This document shows, piece by piece, positions 1 through 8,282 of a stretch of DNA of 64,000 bases. Made by a program: the position numbers and the translations under genes. Numbering within the stretch: the first letter of the stretch is position 1; every line of letters begins with the position of its first letter. The DNA is from Bacteroidota bacterium (GTDB lineage: Bacteria; Bacteroidota; Bacteroidia; Bacteroidales; SZUA-534): positions 228,319-292,318 of the forward strand of contig QKGS01000067.1 of NCBI GenBank assembly GCA_003250355.1, given 5' to 3'. The notes under the pieces are model-generated. The model worked only from the letters and a program-made list of their open reading frames with translations, did no database searches and was not told the origin of the DNA.

Positions 1-144
1 AAAGTATTTTTTATTAGGTAAGCCACCAGCAAACGAAATTATTTCTTTGTTGGTTGCCGACTTCAATATGTCGCGAATAAACGACCTTGGAACCTGATTA
101 ATTCGTTCCGAAAACTTTGCTTCAATACAGCTTTTCTGTGTCAT
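1..144 (-). CDS. PLP-dependent aminotransferase, fold type I (N-terminal fragment)
   Basis: The first 48 residues of a leftward gene that leaves the window at base 1. The sequence has the signature start of the LysN/2-aminoadipate type of class I/II aminotransferases: FSERINQVPRSFIRDILK followed by ISFAGGLPN, the substrate-side loop of these enzymes. Family members transaminate 2-aminoadipate, leucine or aromatic amino acids using pyridoxal phosphate; the catalytic lysine lies outside the window. The ATG at 144 sits 30 bases after a strong terminator that is part of a tandem leucine-rich attenuator. I therefore infer a role in branched-chain amino acid metabolism and probably the head of an operon. 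Family assignment is firm, substrate is inferred. Confidence 0.85.
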   Translation of the reverse strand, partial: MTQKSCIEAKFSERINQVPRSFIRDILKSATNKEIISFAGGLPNKKYF

Positions 145-174
145 AATTATTAAATATTTAAGTTATTAAAAGCT

Positions 175-210
175 AAAAAGCCCCTTGAATTGTATATCAA
201 GGGGCTTTTT
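175..210 (-). terminator. Intrinsic terminator 2 of the tandem attenuator
   Basis: Perfect 14-base inverted repeat (175-188 with 197-210), GC-rich in the centre, with a U-run at the 3' end on the minus strand. It lies between the second leader peptide and the aminotransferase start, where an attenuator terminator is expected. The 5' arm of the hairpin on the minus strand can alternatively pair with TGAGGGG inside leader peptide 2 (241-247), giving a possible antiterminator. Confidence 0.8.
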
Positions 211-233
211 AGTTTGCTTATTGAATGTATACA

Positions 234-314
234 TCAATATCCCCTCAGCTTCCTGTTAAGTAGTAGTGCTAATAGTAATGCTGCTGAAAGGATATTTGTA
301 TTGTTAATGATCAT
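234..314 (-). CDS. Leader peptide 2 (leucine/isoleucine-rich, 26 residues)
   Basis: A short frame from ATG 314 to TGA 234. It begins with Met-Ile-Ile and contains ILSAALLLALLLNR, that is, seven Leu within nine residues plus Ile codons. Leucine codons are mixed CTT, TTA and CTA. It is followed 24 bases later by a perfect terminator hairpin and then the aminotransferase. This is the layout of transcription-attenuation leaders of branched-chain amino acid operons. A ribosome stalled in the Leu run would leave 241-247 free to pair with the terminator's first arm; a ribosome reaching the stop would cover it. Function is inferred from this arrangement. Confidence 0.75.
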   Translation of the reverse strand: MIINNTNILSAALLLALLLNRKLRGY

Positions 315-342
315 TCTGTTTATATGGTTTTGAAAAATCTGC

Positions 343-377
343 AAAAAAATACCCCGACTCGGTAAACCGGTCGGGGT
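343..377 (-). terminator. Intrinsic terminator 1 of the tandem attenuator
   Basis: On the minus strand a stem ACCCCGAC with CCG, loop TTTA, and the matching arms CGG and GTCGGGGT (351-377) is followed by a run of seven U. It could end carbonic anhydrase transcripts, but a promoter -7 box and a second leucine-rich leader peptide lie between that gene and the hairpin. ACCGGT at 405-410, just after the leader 1 stop codon, is complementary to ACCGGT within the hairpin (366-371), so an antiterminator can form. Confidence 0.75.
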
Positions 378-413
378 ACAATATTTTAAATTATACATAG
401 CTACACCGGTACA

Positions 414-473
414 TCATCTGTTGACTAACAGAAGGGCAAGGGCTAGTGCGTTATGTAATGTTGTTTTTGTCAT
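414..473 (-). CDS. Leader peptide 1 (leucine-rich, 19 residues)
   Basis: The frame from ATG 473 to TGA 414 encodes MTKTTLHNALALALLLVNR: seven Leu and one Val in 19 residues, ending in LLLVNR, close to the LLLALLLNR of leader peptide 2. It is followed by terminator 1. The start codon lies only seven bases beyond a TACATTTG -7 box, so the transcript may be leaderless or nearly so. Interpreted as the first of two tandem leucine-sensing leaders for the aminotransferase gene. Peptide expression cannot be shown from sequence alone. Confidence 0.7.
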   Translation of the reverse strand: MTKTTLHNALALALLLVNR

Positions 474-480
474 TTGTTTG

Positions 481-488
481 CAAATGTA
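481..488 (-). promoter_or_regulatory. -7 promoter box TACATTTG for the attenuator transcript
   Basis: TACATTTG on the minus strand is an exact match to the Bacteroidota -7 consensus TAnnTTTG. The -33 region is only T-rich (TTTTAT), without a clear TTG. It would start transcription at about 475-476, at or just before leader peptide 1. Confidence 0.55.
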
Positions 489-524
489 TGATTATTTCAT
501 AATAAAACTATGCATTAATCATAC
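486..524. repeat. 9-bp inverted repeat over the attenuator promoter
   Basis: GTATGATTA (486-494) is repeated inverted as TAATCATAC (516-524) with a 21-base gap. One arm overlaps the -7 box and the other covers the -33 region. It may be an operator; it lacks a U-run, so it is a poor terminator for the carbonic anhydrase gene upstream. Confidence 0.4.
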
Positions 525-544
525 TTTTATTAAAAAATTGAATC

Positions 545-1378
545 TTAATCAAGTACTCCAAATACCCGCTCATTAAGCTCTTGTACAGGCCTTGCATTAT
601 TTACAGGCATAGCACCGCTCAATGCTTTAATTTGCTCTGCAGAAGCTTCCATACATTTTCTGCGAACAAACCAATTAACCCCTTCAGTACATGGCGGAGT
701 TGTTAATGAACCTTCGTATATATAAAACTCATCGGTTGTTTTAAATATATTTCCCGGGCATATTTCTGAAGTAATAATGCTTTTATTACCCTCAGTTGTA
801 GGCATATTTGCAATTATCCCTTTTAAAAACTCATTCTCTTTACCTTTTTTGAAAAATACTCCAATAACAGATATTTCTCCTTCATCAGAAACGTGAACAA
901 AGTGTACTTCCGATGGCATTGGTTCTCCATCGATAGTATGTTCACTAGGGCAGTGAAAGTGAAATTGTTTAAGTGTAAACACCTTTCCGTTTACCTCAAG
1001 CTTGTTACTGTCGGAAGCAAAGTTTACTTGTACCGAATGACCATTGTTAATAAACTCAAGACCTGTAAAGCATTTGTATGAACTTTTAATTTTCACATCG
1101 GTTGATATTGCAAGGCTCGATGTTAAATCTATCGGCGACTGACGCTCTCCATTACATGTTGAGTATGCCGGGCAAAGGTTGGCCCAGTTTTCGGGTCCAC
1201 TCTCTCCTTCGTAGGCCCAATGGGCATTCTCCACAGCATGAGCCGAATCGTCATGAGCTGCATTTAGTTCTGCATGAGTATTTTCATGGTCGGCAGGGTG
1301 GCTCTTTTTTCCAGTCGAATTGCATGAAAAAAACGTAATGGTTATAACACTAAGTAAGATTAAATTTAATGTTTTCAT
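545..1378 (-). CDS. Alpha-type carbonic anhydrase, lipoprotein
   Basis: 277 residues. It interconverts CO2 and bicarbonate, probably in the periplasm or at the outer membrane. The N-terminus is a lipoprotein signal with lipobox TFFSC (Cys19), followed by a His-rich linker (about 26-53). The alpha-CA fold shows the QSPIDL motif, zinc ligands H140 and H142 in FHFHC plus H159 in EVHFVH, the SEH motif, and SLTTPPCTEGVNW near the active-site threonine. Length is usual for bacterial alpha-CAs plus a linker. It is monocistronic: the neighbour on the same strand begins more than 200 bases upstream. The His-rich linker could bind metal, which is inference. Confidence 0.93.
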   Translation of the reverse strand: MKTLNLILLSVITITFFSCNSTGKKSHPADHENTHAELNAAHDDSAHAVENAHWAYEGESGPENWANLCPAYSTCNGERQSPIDLTSSLAISTDVKIKSSYKCFTGLEFINNGHSVQVNFASDSNKLEVNGKVFTLKQFHFHCPSEHTIDGEPMPSEVHFVHVSDEGEISVIGVFFKKGKENEFLKGIIANMPTTEGNKSIITSEICPGNIFKTTDEFYIYEGSLTTPPCTEGVNWFVRRKCMEASAEQIKALSGAMPVNNARPVQELNERVFGVLD

Positions 1379-1607
1379 AAAAATATAATTTTGTTAAACT
1401 TTAGTTTCTAATAAAAGTAAAATGAAAAATTGGGTTGACTAATTTAATATATTAGTTTATAGAACATATAATATTGGTGTATATTTTTTAAATGCCTATA
1501 AACAACTGTATTACAGCTAACTATATTTGCTTGTGAACTCGAAATATCATTTTGTAAATGTATTTAAGTAATAAAATCATATATAACCATGCAGAAATTG
1601 CATTAAG

Positions 1608-4600
1608 TTAAAAACGAGCATTAACACTACATACTTTTTTAAAGCTTTTAATCGTCCCTTTAGTATCAAATACTTCAATATAAATTACATATATCCCAAT
1701 AGGTACTTTGGTATTATTATCGGTTAATCCATCCCAAGTCCATATTCCATTTTGAGCAAGTAGCTCATTTTCAGCGATAGACTTTATTTTATATCCATTT
1801 TTGTTGAAAATACTTACATTACCAACTAATCCGGGATTGTTGAAAGTGTAGAATATTTTTAAAATATCGTCGTAGCCATCGTTATCGGGCGAGAAATTTT
1901 TGGGTTCTAAATGGATTTCATCGTTAGATTGTAAATCATACTCTTTATACATAGAATTAATGTAAGTGGGTGTAGCCCAACCCGAATACGATGATGCACT
2001 ATGCCAGTTTCCTTTGTCGTTAGTTGGGAGCAAAGGGCTAATTCGTTCCAGGCTTACCCCTTTGGTTTCGGATAACAGTTTAAAGTGCATTTTTTCGCAG
2101 TATGTAAATTCATCAATTATATTATTTACAGAATCAAGCAGTACAATTGACCCGCCGGTGTTGGGTAGCGAAGGTATTTTAGCTTCAATTACAGCAAATT
2201 TATTATCAACATTGTAGCACCCTGTAACCATATTTATATCACTGCAAACTACAACATAGCTTTGTGGCATTAACAAATAACCATCGGCCGATATTTCATA
2301 CTTAGTTTTTAATAAGCCCAAATCATCATACGACGATAAATACAATTTATTGAGGTTAAAAGCTTTATTGGTTGGGTTATACAGCTCCACAAAGTCGGTA
2401 CAATTCGGTAAGGGGTCAAAAAGCAGTTCATTTATTAAAATATCATTTACCGAAAATAATTTTGGTATCATAAATGAGGCTTCGTTTTTATCAATCACAT
2501 TCCCGCTAATATCGGTTGTATTTGCATTTGCCGTAAGGGTATATTCCTTATTTTGTTCAAATGCAAAGCTAAAAACAAGTATTGCATAACTGTAATCGGG
2601 TTGTTGCCAATTAACTGAAATAGGAATATCTCTATCATTTATTTTAAAATGTGGAGGTGCTTTGAAATTCATTGTTTTATCGAAATATACTTTCACTGAA
2701 TTATCGGAAATAGGAACAATTTTCACAATATTGGGGCGGTCAGCATCTTGATTATCAGTATATATACTATTTATTTGCCCCGGTGTGCCACCTTTAATGT
2801 CGTTGCAGCCTTTCCAATTTTTATTGTTACAAGTATTTTTATAGTCAATGCGTTCTAAACTATAACCTCCATCGGCTTTCAACTCTTCACTTATCCAGCT
2901 GTTTTTGTATTTAGTATAATATATAGGCAAAGTATCGGCATTATAAATAGTTATTGAGCCGGATTCTGACAGTGCCGGCATTAATGGTATTCCTATGCAT
3001 TTGCCGTAAGGCGAAAGGGCGGAGGTATCGTTTCTATCACATATGATTATATATTCATGTGCTTTAATTACAGTGCTGTCAATTGGTTTAAATGATGTGC
3101 CGTAATTGAAAATCCACCCTTTAGTACAAATATCGAAATCGGTTCGGTTATAAAGCTCAACATATTCAGCATCGGGCAGGCCATAGTCGGCACTTGGTTT
3201 TGCCATAATTTCGTTTATCACAATATCGCCATAAGTGGCACTTAAGTTAAATGTAAAGCTTGTTCGCAAATTATTGGCAGCGTTACCTTCATTGTCGTGA
3301 AGTTTATTTATAGATATATTATATGTTCCTGTATTCAGTGGCGAAGTAGCAATAATAAAACTTTCACTGGTTAATCCCGCAGTGATATTTTCAATAGCAA
3401 TACTATTGCCATACTCATTTGTTATTGTAATATTAGCTGCATTTAATTCATGTGATGAAATATTTTCTGAAAATTTCAATTCAATTGCATTTTGAGACAA
3501 TGCCTTTGAATGCAAAAGTACAGGAGCCTGGTCAACCTGAAAAAATAATTCCGGAATAAATGTTAGCTTGCCGGCCCTCGATGCTGTTTGGTGTTTGAAT
3601 ACCAAACCGTGATAGTTCAAGGAGTAGTAAGTTGCATCAATTTTCGTGTTTGAATATTCTAATGAACTAAAAATATAGCCTTCGTTCCAGCCAATTTGCC
3701 ACAGCCCATTATTGGAACGGGTTATTTCAATTGCACAAGCTGTGTTTTCGTTCCAATCTAACTTCGATTGTAACAGCAGTATTTTATTGCTGTTTGCATC
3801 AATTCGCCAAAGCGAAAGGGTATCTGAAATACCACTCATGTTAACTCCGGCAGCATACCCGTAAATATTGTCGCTTGTTAAGTTTTTGTCCGAAGCCATA
3901 AGGTAATACCAAAAACAATTTGACGCCGATGGGTCGAAATCGGCCGTTTCAATTATAAAATGCCAGGCTGTTTTACCTTTGCCAAATGTATTGGCGGTAT
4001 CATAATGCTGTGAAATGTAGCTTATTCCTGTTATATCTGAAATATTGTGCTTTATGGCTATTTTGCTGTTAATTGTAATTGTATCCCAATTATTAGTGTT
4101 TATCCAATTGGTTAGTCCGGCAGCTTTTAACTTAGGGATATAAACCGGATATGCTCCAATAATAGTTTTACTAAATGGTTTAAGAGTGCTGCTATTAGCT
4201 GTAATGGAAAAAGTATCGGCAACCGAATAGCTGAATCCATATTGACTATATACTCCTGAATTAAACTTATTGAATTTGCTCGTAGGTTGTGAAAAAGTTC
4301 CTTTATCAAAATCGGCAGTTATTGAAATATTGGAATTGTAATCGGTATCAATAGTACCTAGCGAATCGGTTGCACATAGATTAATTGAAAAAAGCGAATC
4401 TGTGAATACTATATCACTAATACCGGAGTCGGTAATTTTTGTGGCATTTATATCAATATTACTTGCACCACCATAAAGTTTAACCTCATCGATTCTAAAT
4501 ATACCATTCCCCGATGAGGCTCTGCTTCCATTAAGCCTGCCATATATTTTTATTTCAGCTTGTGCAAAATTATTATATCCCTGTAATGGTATTTCTACAT

Positions 4601-5015
4601 TTATTACACTGTCTTTAATAATAATACTATATGCAGAGTCATTATTAATTGCAACTGTTACAAATTCAGGACCCGATGCTGTTGCATACATCTGAAACGA
4701 AAGCTTATTCAACGCAATATTGTAGCCTGTTAAAGCATTTACCGTGAAGGAGAAATACTTTGAGTTTATAAGGTCTCCTGACCCCCATCCGCCACTCTCT
4801 TCAATGTACGGTTCATTAGTAAAATAGGTTCCGGTTGTAATATTAGTTCCAATAGTTCCGGCCGAAAGTGAGAAAGTACCGGCAATAATAAGTGAATCAG
4901 AAAATGAAGCTTCAATGTATGGTTGGTTATTGAAATTATACTCTGTAAGTAATTGAGAATATGACAATAAGCAGCATAATAATGCTATTACAGTGAAAAA
5001 CGCATTTTTTTTCAT
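1608..5015 (-). CDS. Large secreted lamin-tail-domain surface protein with gliding/T9SS-type C-terminus
   Basis: 1135 residues with a signal peptide (hydrophobic to about residue 20, ending SYSQ). The first 500 residues are beta-rich without a family I can name. A Big_5-like Ig segment lies near 500-590. Two lamin-tail-like domains follow, with INEIMAKP...EYVELYN (about 595) and INELLFDP...DFVELYNP (about 857). The C-terminus carries NFSPDNDGYDD and a FlgD-like Ig domain ending GIYVIYIEVFD, the form found in Bacteroidota proteins exported by the type IX system or associated with gliding. It is probably an exported adhesin or cell-surface scaffold. No catalytic motif is visible. The neighbour asd is divergent. 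Exact ligand unknown. Confidence 0.8.
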   Translation of the reverse strand: MKKNAFFTVIALLCCLLSYSQLLTEYNFNNQPYIEASFSDSLIIAGTFSLSAGTIGTNITTGTYFTNEPYIEESGGWGSGDLINSKYFSFTVNALTGYNIALNKLSFQMYATASGPEFVTVAINNDSAYSIIIKDSVINVEIPLQGYNNFAQAEIKIYGRLNGSRASSGNGIFRIDEVKLYGGASNIDINATKITDSGISDIVFTDSLFSINLCATDSLGTIDTDYNSNISITADFDKGTFSQPTSKFNKFNSGVYSQYGFSYSVADTFSITANSSTLKPFSKTIIGAYPVYIPKLKAAGLTNWINTNNWDTITINSKIAIKHNISDITGISYISQHYDTANTFGKGKTAWHFIIETADFDPSASNCFWYYLMASDKNLTSDNIYGYAAGVNMSGISDTLSLWRIDANSNKILLLQSKLDWNENTACAIEITRSNNGLWQIGWNEGYIFSSLEYSNTKIDATYYSLNYHGLVFKHQTASRAGKLTFIPELFFQVDQAPVLLHSKALSQNAIELKFSENISSHELNAANITITNEYGNSIAIENITAGLTSESFIIATSPLNTGTYNISINKLHDNEGNAANNLRTSFTFNLSATYGDIVINEIMAKPSADYGLPDAEYVELYNRTDFDICTKGWIFNYGTSFKPIDSTVIKAHEYIIICDRNDTSALSPYGKCIGIPLMPALSESGSITIYNADTLPIYYTKYKNSWISEELKADGGYSLERIDYKNTCNNKNWKGCNDIKGGTPGQINSIYTDNQDADRPNIVKIVPISDNSVKVYFDKTMNFKAPPHFKINDRDIPISVNWQQPDYSYAILVFSFAFEQNKEYTLTANANTTDISGNVIDKNEASFMIPKLFSVNDILINELLFDPLPNCTDFVELYNPTNKAFNLNKLYLSSYDDLGLLKTKYEISADGYLLMPQSYVVVCSDINMVTGCYNVDNKFAVIEAKIPSLPNTGGSIVLLDSVNNIIDEFTYCEKMHFKLLSETKGVSLERISPLLPTNDKGNWHSASSYSGWATPTYINSMYKEYDLQSNDEIHLEPKNFSPDNDGYDDILKIFYTFNNPGLVGNVSIFNKNGYKIKSIAENELLAQNGIWTWDGLTDNNTKVPIGIYVIYIEVFDTKGTIKSFKKVCSVNARF

Positions 5016-5117
5016 TTTTTGGGTTAAAATCTTAATAAAAGAGACTAATTTTGAAGTCGTTAAGTTAGATAAACTTTATCTATTGAAAAATTAATTTTTT
5101 TAAAACAAAATTGTAAA

Positions 5118-6122
5118 ATGAAGATTGCAGTTGTTGGAGCCAGCGGCGCTGTTGGCCAGGAGTTTTTAAGTATTCTTGCGGAACGTAGGCTTCCCGAATT
5201 TGAGTTGGTATTATTCGGTTCTGCCCGTAGTGCAGGTCGTGAGTACAATTTTAAGGGTAAAAAACTAGTAGTAAAGGAGCTTAAACACAACGACGATTTT
5301 AAAGATATTGATATTGCACTTGTATCGGCAGGAGGAAGCACATCATTGGAATTTGCAGAAACTATTACCAAACATGGAGCTGTTATGATTGATAACTCAA
5401 GTGCTTTTCGTATGGATACCGACGTTCCTTTGGTTGTACCTGAGGTAAATGCTGAGCAGGCATTTAACCGTCCGCGTAATATTATTGCAAACCCTAACTG
5501 TACTACTATTCAAATGGTAGTTGCCCTTAAAGCATTGGAAGGTATTTCGCATATTAAAAGAGTACATGTTTCGAGCTATCAGTCGGCATCGGGTGCAGGA
5601 GCCAGCGGAATGGCTGAGCTTGAAAAACAGGTTGAAGAATTTGTTGCAAATAAAAACCTAACTGTTGAGGCTTTTAAGCATCAAATTTTATTTAATGTTA
5701 TCCCTCATATCGACGTATTTACCGATAATGGTTATACAAAAGAGGAGATGAAAATGTACAAAGAGACTAAAAAAATAATGGACTCCGATATTGAAGTTAG
5801 TGCTACCTGCGTGCGTGTACCTGTAATGCGTGCACACTCTGAATCGGTTTGGTGTGAAACCGAAAAACCTGTTTCGCCCGAAGAGTTCCGCAAAGCTTGT
5901 GAAGCTACTAAAGGTATTACTGTAATTGATAAGCCTGAAGATTTACAATATCCTATGCCATTGCACATTGCAGGAAAAGACGATGTGTATGTAGGTCGTA
6001 TTCGTAAAGATTTGGCTAATCCTAACGGTATTACTTTCTGGTGTGTTAGCGACCAAATTCGTAAGGGTGCGGCTCTTAATGCAGTTCAAATTGCTGAGTA
6101 CTTAATTGAAAAAGGTTTATAA
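5118..6122 (+). CDS. asd: Aspartate-semialdehyde dehydrogenase
   Basis: 334 residues. It reduces L-4-aspartyl phosphate to aspartate semialdehyde with NADPH in the aspartate pathway to lysine, threonine, methionine and diaminopimelate. The N-terminal Rossmann motif is [12 protein letters not shown]. The catalytic cysteine is C128 in NPNCTT, and the acid/base histidine is H240 in [14 protein letters not shown] is also conserved. Length is normal. The gene stands alone, followed by a terminator at 6151. The start ATG is preceded by an A-rich stretch rather than a Shine-Dalgarno, as usual in this phylum. Confidence 0.97.
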   Translation: MKIAVVGASGAVGQEFLSILAERRLPEFELVLFGSARSAGREYNFKGKKLVVKELKHNDDFKDIDIALVSAGGSTSLEFAETITKHGAVMIDNSSAFRMDTDVPLVVPEVNAEQAFNRPRNIIANPNCTTIQMVVALKALEGISHIKRVHVSSYQSASGAGASGMAELEKQVEEFVANKNLTVEAFKHQILFNVIPHIDVFTDNGYTKEEMKMYKETKKIMDSDIEVSATCVRVPVMRAHSESVWCETEKPVSPEEFRKACEATKGITVIDKPEDLQYPMPLHIAGKDDVYVGRIRKDLANPNGITFWCVSDQIRKGAALNAVQIAEYLIEKGL

Positions 6123-6150
6123 TTAACCTTTTTGAAAATATCATTGTTAG

Positions 6151-6180
6151 AACCACTTCCTTTTTGGGAGTGGTTTTTTT
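6151..6180 (+). terminator. Terminator after asd
   Basis: AACCACTTCC-TTTTT-GGGAGTGGTT hairpin followed by a T-run, 29 bases after the asd stop codon. Confidence 0.8.
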
Positions 6181-6266
6181 GTTTTGAATAATACCTAACC
6201 ATGAAAAAAAAGAGCATGAAAATTTTTTTTATGTTGGCTCAAGAAGCTTCTGCCACTGACTAACAC

Positions 6267-7883
6267 TTATATTCCTGATATAAAATTACTTAGATTTACA
6301 CTCCTGTCAAGATTCATTTTTTTTCGTAATCTGTGATGGCTCATATGTACACTCGAAGCCGATATACCCAACAAATGAGCCATCTCTTTTGCCGAAAAGT
6401 TGAGTTTTATAAGGGCGCAATGTTTCAAGTCGGTAGAAGTAAGTTCAGGATATTTTTCGCTCAATTGTTTGTAAAAATTTTGGTTAACCGATATGAACCG
6501 CTTGTTAAATTCATCCCAATAATTGCTGCGATTGCTTTTTGAACTGTCAATAATGCTCCTCTTTTTGGAGCTGTCTTTAATATTATCGTTAATAAACTTA
6601 ATAAGCTCCGACATCGCCTTCTCTTTTTCAACAAATTGAAGTGTGTATGAGGTTAACTCTTTGTTTTTTTCTCTCAACACTTTACTGCTGATTTCCTGCT
6701 TTATTTTATGTCGTTTACGTTGAGCAAGGTTTTGAATAAGTAGAATTACAACTATTAGTACCGAAATAAATATTGAAGCAAACATGATTACTTTAGTTAA
6801 ATATTTTTCTTTTTCAAGTAGTTCCTTGTCTTTTTGGGCAATTTCAATATTCTTACTGGTCAACTCCTCTCTATTCTTATTTTTAATCTCAAGTAACTCA
6901 CTGTTTTTAATGCTCTTAGAACCAAAAATACTGTCATTCAAAACTTTTGACCGGTACAAATAATCATATGCAGCTTTATAATCGTTGTTAAATTTATAAA
7001 TATCAGATAGTTTGTACATAAAATCAGCTTCCAAAACCTTATGGGCATTGTATTTTGAAATAGCATCAAGTCCTTTTTTATAATATAAGGTAGCTTCGGT
7101 AAATTTTTCCTGCCATGCTTTAGCATCGCCCATTAAATTGTAAAGAATAACCAAATACCCCTTATTGTTTGTATAGTAAGTTGACTCGTGATTATTGATA
7201 TTCTCAAAATCGATTATAATTTCATACAGTAATACTTCGGCTTTTTTATACTCTCCATTTATAAAATAGATATTTGCAAGCTCGGTGCTAAGAAATCCTT
7301 TCCCAATTTTATCCTGATTAATGCGCTCTGAATACATAAAGCATGTGTCGAGATATTTTTTCGACCTGTCGGTATCTTTAATCTGGTTGTACAGCATTAC
7401 CAAATTAAAATACCTCGATATTAATTCCTGCCCACGCTCTTTGCTACCATCATATAGTTCTTTGCTTATATTTAACGATTTATGCAAAAAACTCTCAGAC
7501 TCAGTATGCTGCCCAAAAATAAAATATAGCATCCCAATATTTTCATAAACCCGATTAAGCACTTTGGGGTTATTTAGCTCTTCGGCAATAGTTAGTACCT
7601 GCCATGCGTAATCATACGATTTACTAAAATTCAGGTGCATACGGTATATTTCTGAAATAGTGCGCAAGCATTCTGTAAGCATGATACTGTCATGCATTTC
7701 AGTATTTGCCATTACACATTTATTAAGCAAATATATCGCTTGTTCAGGGTCGGTCAACGATACTTCAACTGCACGTTTATACATACTCTTTACGTCATCA
7801 GTTGAAAAACTAAGCGATGAACAAACAATTGGACTACTAAAAAGTATACTCAGTGTACAAAGCAAAGCTATCCTATTTATCAT
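6267..7883 (-). CDS. TPR / transmembrane / LuxR-like HTH regulator
   Basis: 538 residues with the common Bacteroidota architecture: signal sequence, about six tetratricopeptide repeats (about 30-340), one transmembrane segment (about 363-383, rich in Ile/Val), a coiled linker, and a C-terminal helix-turn-helix (about 475-535) with LGISASSVHMSHHRLRKKM resembling LuxR/GerE recognition helices. TPRs face the periplasm and the HTH the cytoplasm, suggesting a one-component membrane sensor. It is divergent from the agarase gene across a 400-base AT-rich region, so control of that gene is plausible but unproven. The start is the only good ATG ahead of the signal peptide. Confidence 0.85.
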   Translation of the reverse strand: MINRIALLCTLSILFSSPIVCSSLSFSTDDVKSMYKRAVEVSLTDPEQAIYLLNKCVMANTEMHDSIMLTECLRTISEIYRMHLNFSKSYDYAWQVLTIAEELNNPKVLNRVYENIGMLYFIFGQHTESESFLHKSLNISKELYDGSKERGQELISRYFNLVMLYNQIKDTDRSKKYLDTCFMYSERINQDKIGKGFLSTELANIYFINGEYKKAEVLLYEIIIDFENINNHESTYYTNNKGYLVILYNLMGDAKAWQEKFTEATLYYKKGLDAISKYNAHKVLEADFMYKLSDIYKFNNDYKAAYDYLYRSKVLNDSIFGSKSIKNSELLEIKNKNREELTSKNIEIAQKDKELLEKEKYLTKVIMFASIFISVLIVVILLIQNLAQRKRHKIKQEISSKVLREKNKELTSYTLQFVEKEKAMSELIKFINDNIKDSSKKRSIIDSSKSNRSNYWDEFNKRFISVNQNFYKQLSEKYPELTSTDLKHCALIKLNFSAKEMAHLLGISASSVHMSHHRLRKKMNLDRSVNLSNFISGI

Positions 7884-8282
7884 TTCGAGTATTGTATATA
7901 TATAATTAACACATCAGTTTCCAATGTAAAGTACACGAACTACAAAATGTAAATATATAAATTAATATTAATTTGAATATATTTATCAACTATATATTTG
8001 ATTATATGTATGTTAAATCTATAAATTCATATCTTGAATTATTCATTTATGTATATATAATAATATCCAACCAAATACTGTTGTAAATAAATTGTATATC
8101 ACTATTATGTAATTGTAAATATTGTGTGAGGATTATTTTGTGTATATAATATATACTCAATATATATTTGGATTTCCGTAATAACTTTTATCCGGGGGGA
8201 GGGAGTTACAACGAAATATCAAAAGCTGATTTTTAGAATTTAAACTAATTCTGGAGCTATTACTAACTAATTATTTATTAAA
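7884..8282. other. 400-base AT-rich intergenic region between regulator and agarase gene
   Basis: No coding sequence is visible. It contains repeated TATATATTTG motifs (7991-8000 and 8161-8170), both of which include the -7 consensus TATATTTG on the plus strand, and a G-rich segment at 8193-8204. The second motif has a matching -33 element and probably starts the agarase transcript, with a 5' leader of about 100 bases. Confidence 0.6.
8136..8170 (+). promoter_or_regulatory. Bacteroidota promoter for the agarase gene
   Basis: TTTTG at 8136-8140 and TATATTTG at 8163-8170 are separated by 22 bases, matching the -33/-7 consensus. Predicted start near 8176. Confidence 0.55.

Noticed and set aside
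893..1338. Plus-strand open frames over the carbonic anhydrase gene
   Set aside because: They overlap a well-supported minus-strand gene, show no family features and lack promoters.
2742..2800. Possible transposon end within the lamin-tail gene
   Set aside because: No inverted repeats or transposase fragments; the coding frame is intact.
8193..8204. G-rich run upstream of the agarase as a G-quadruplex
   Set aside because: Only two G-runs are present, not four.
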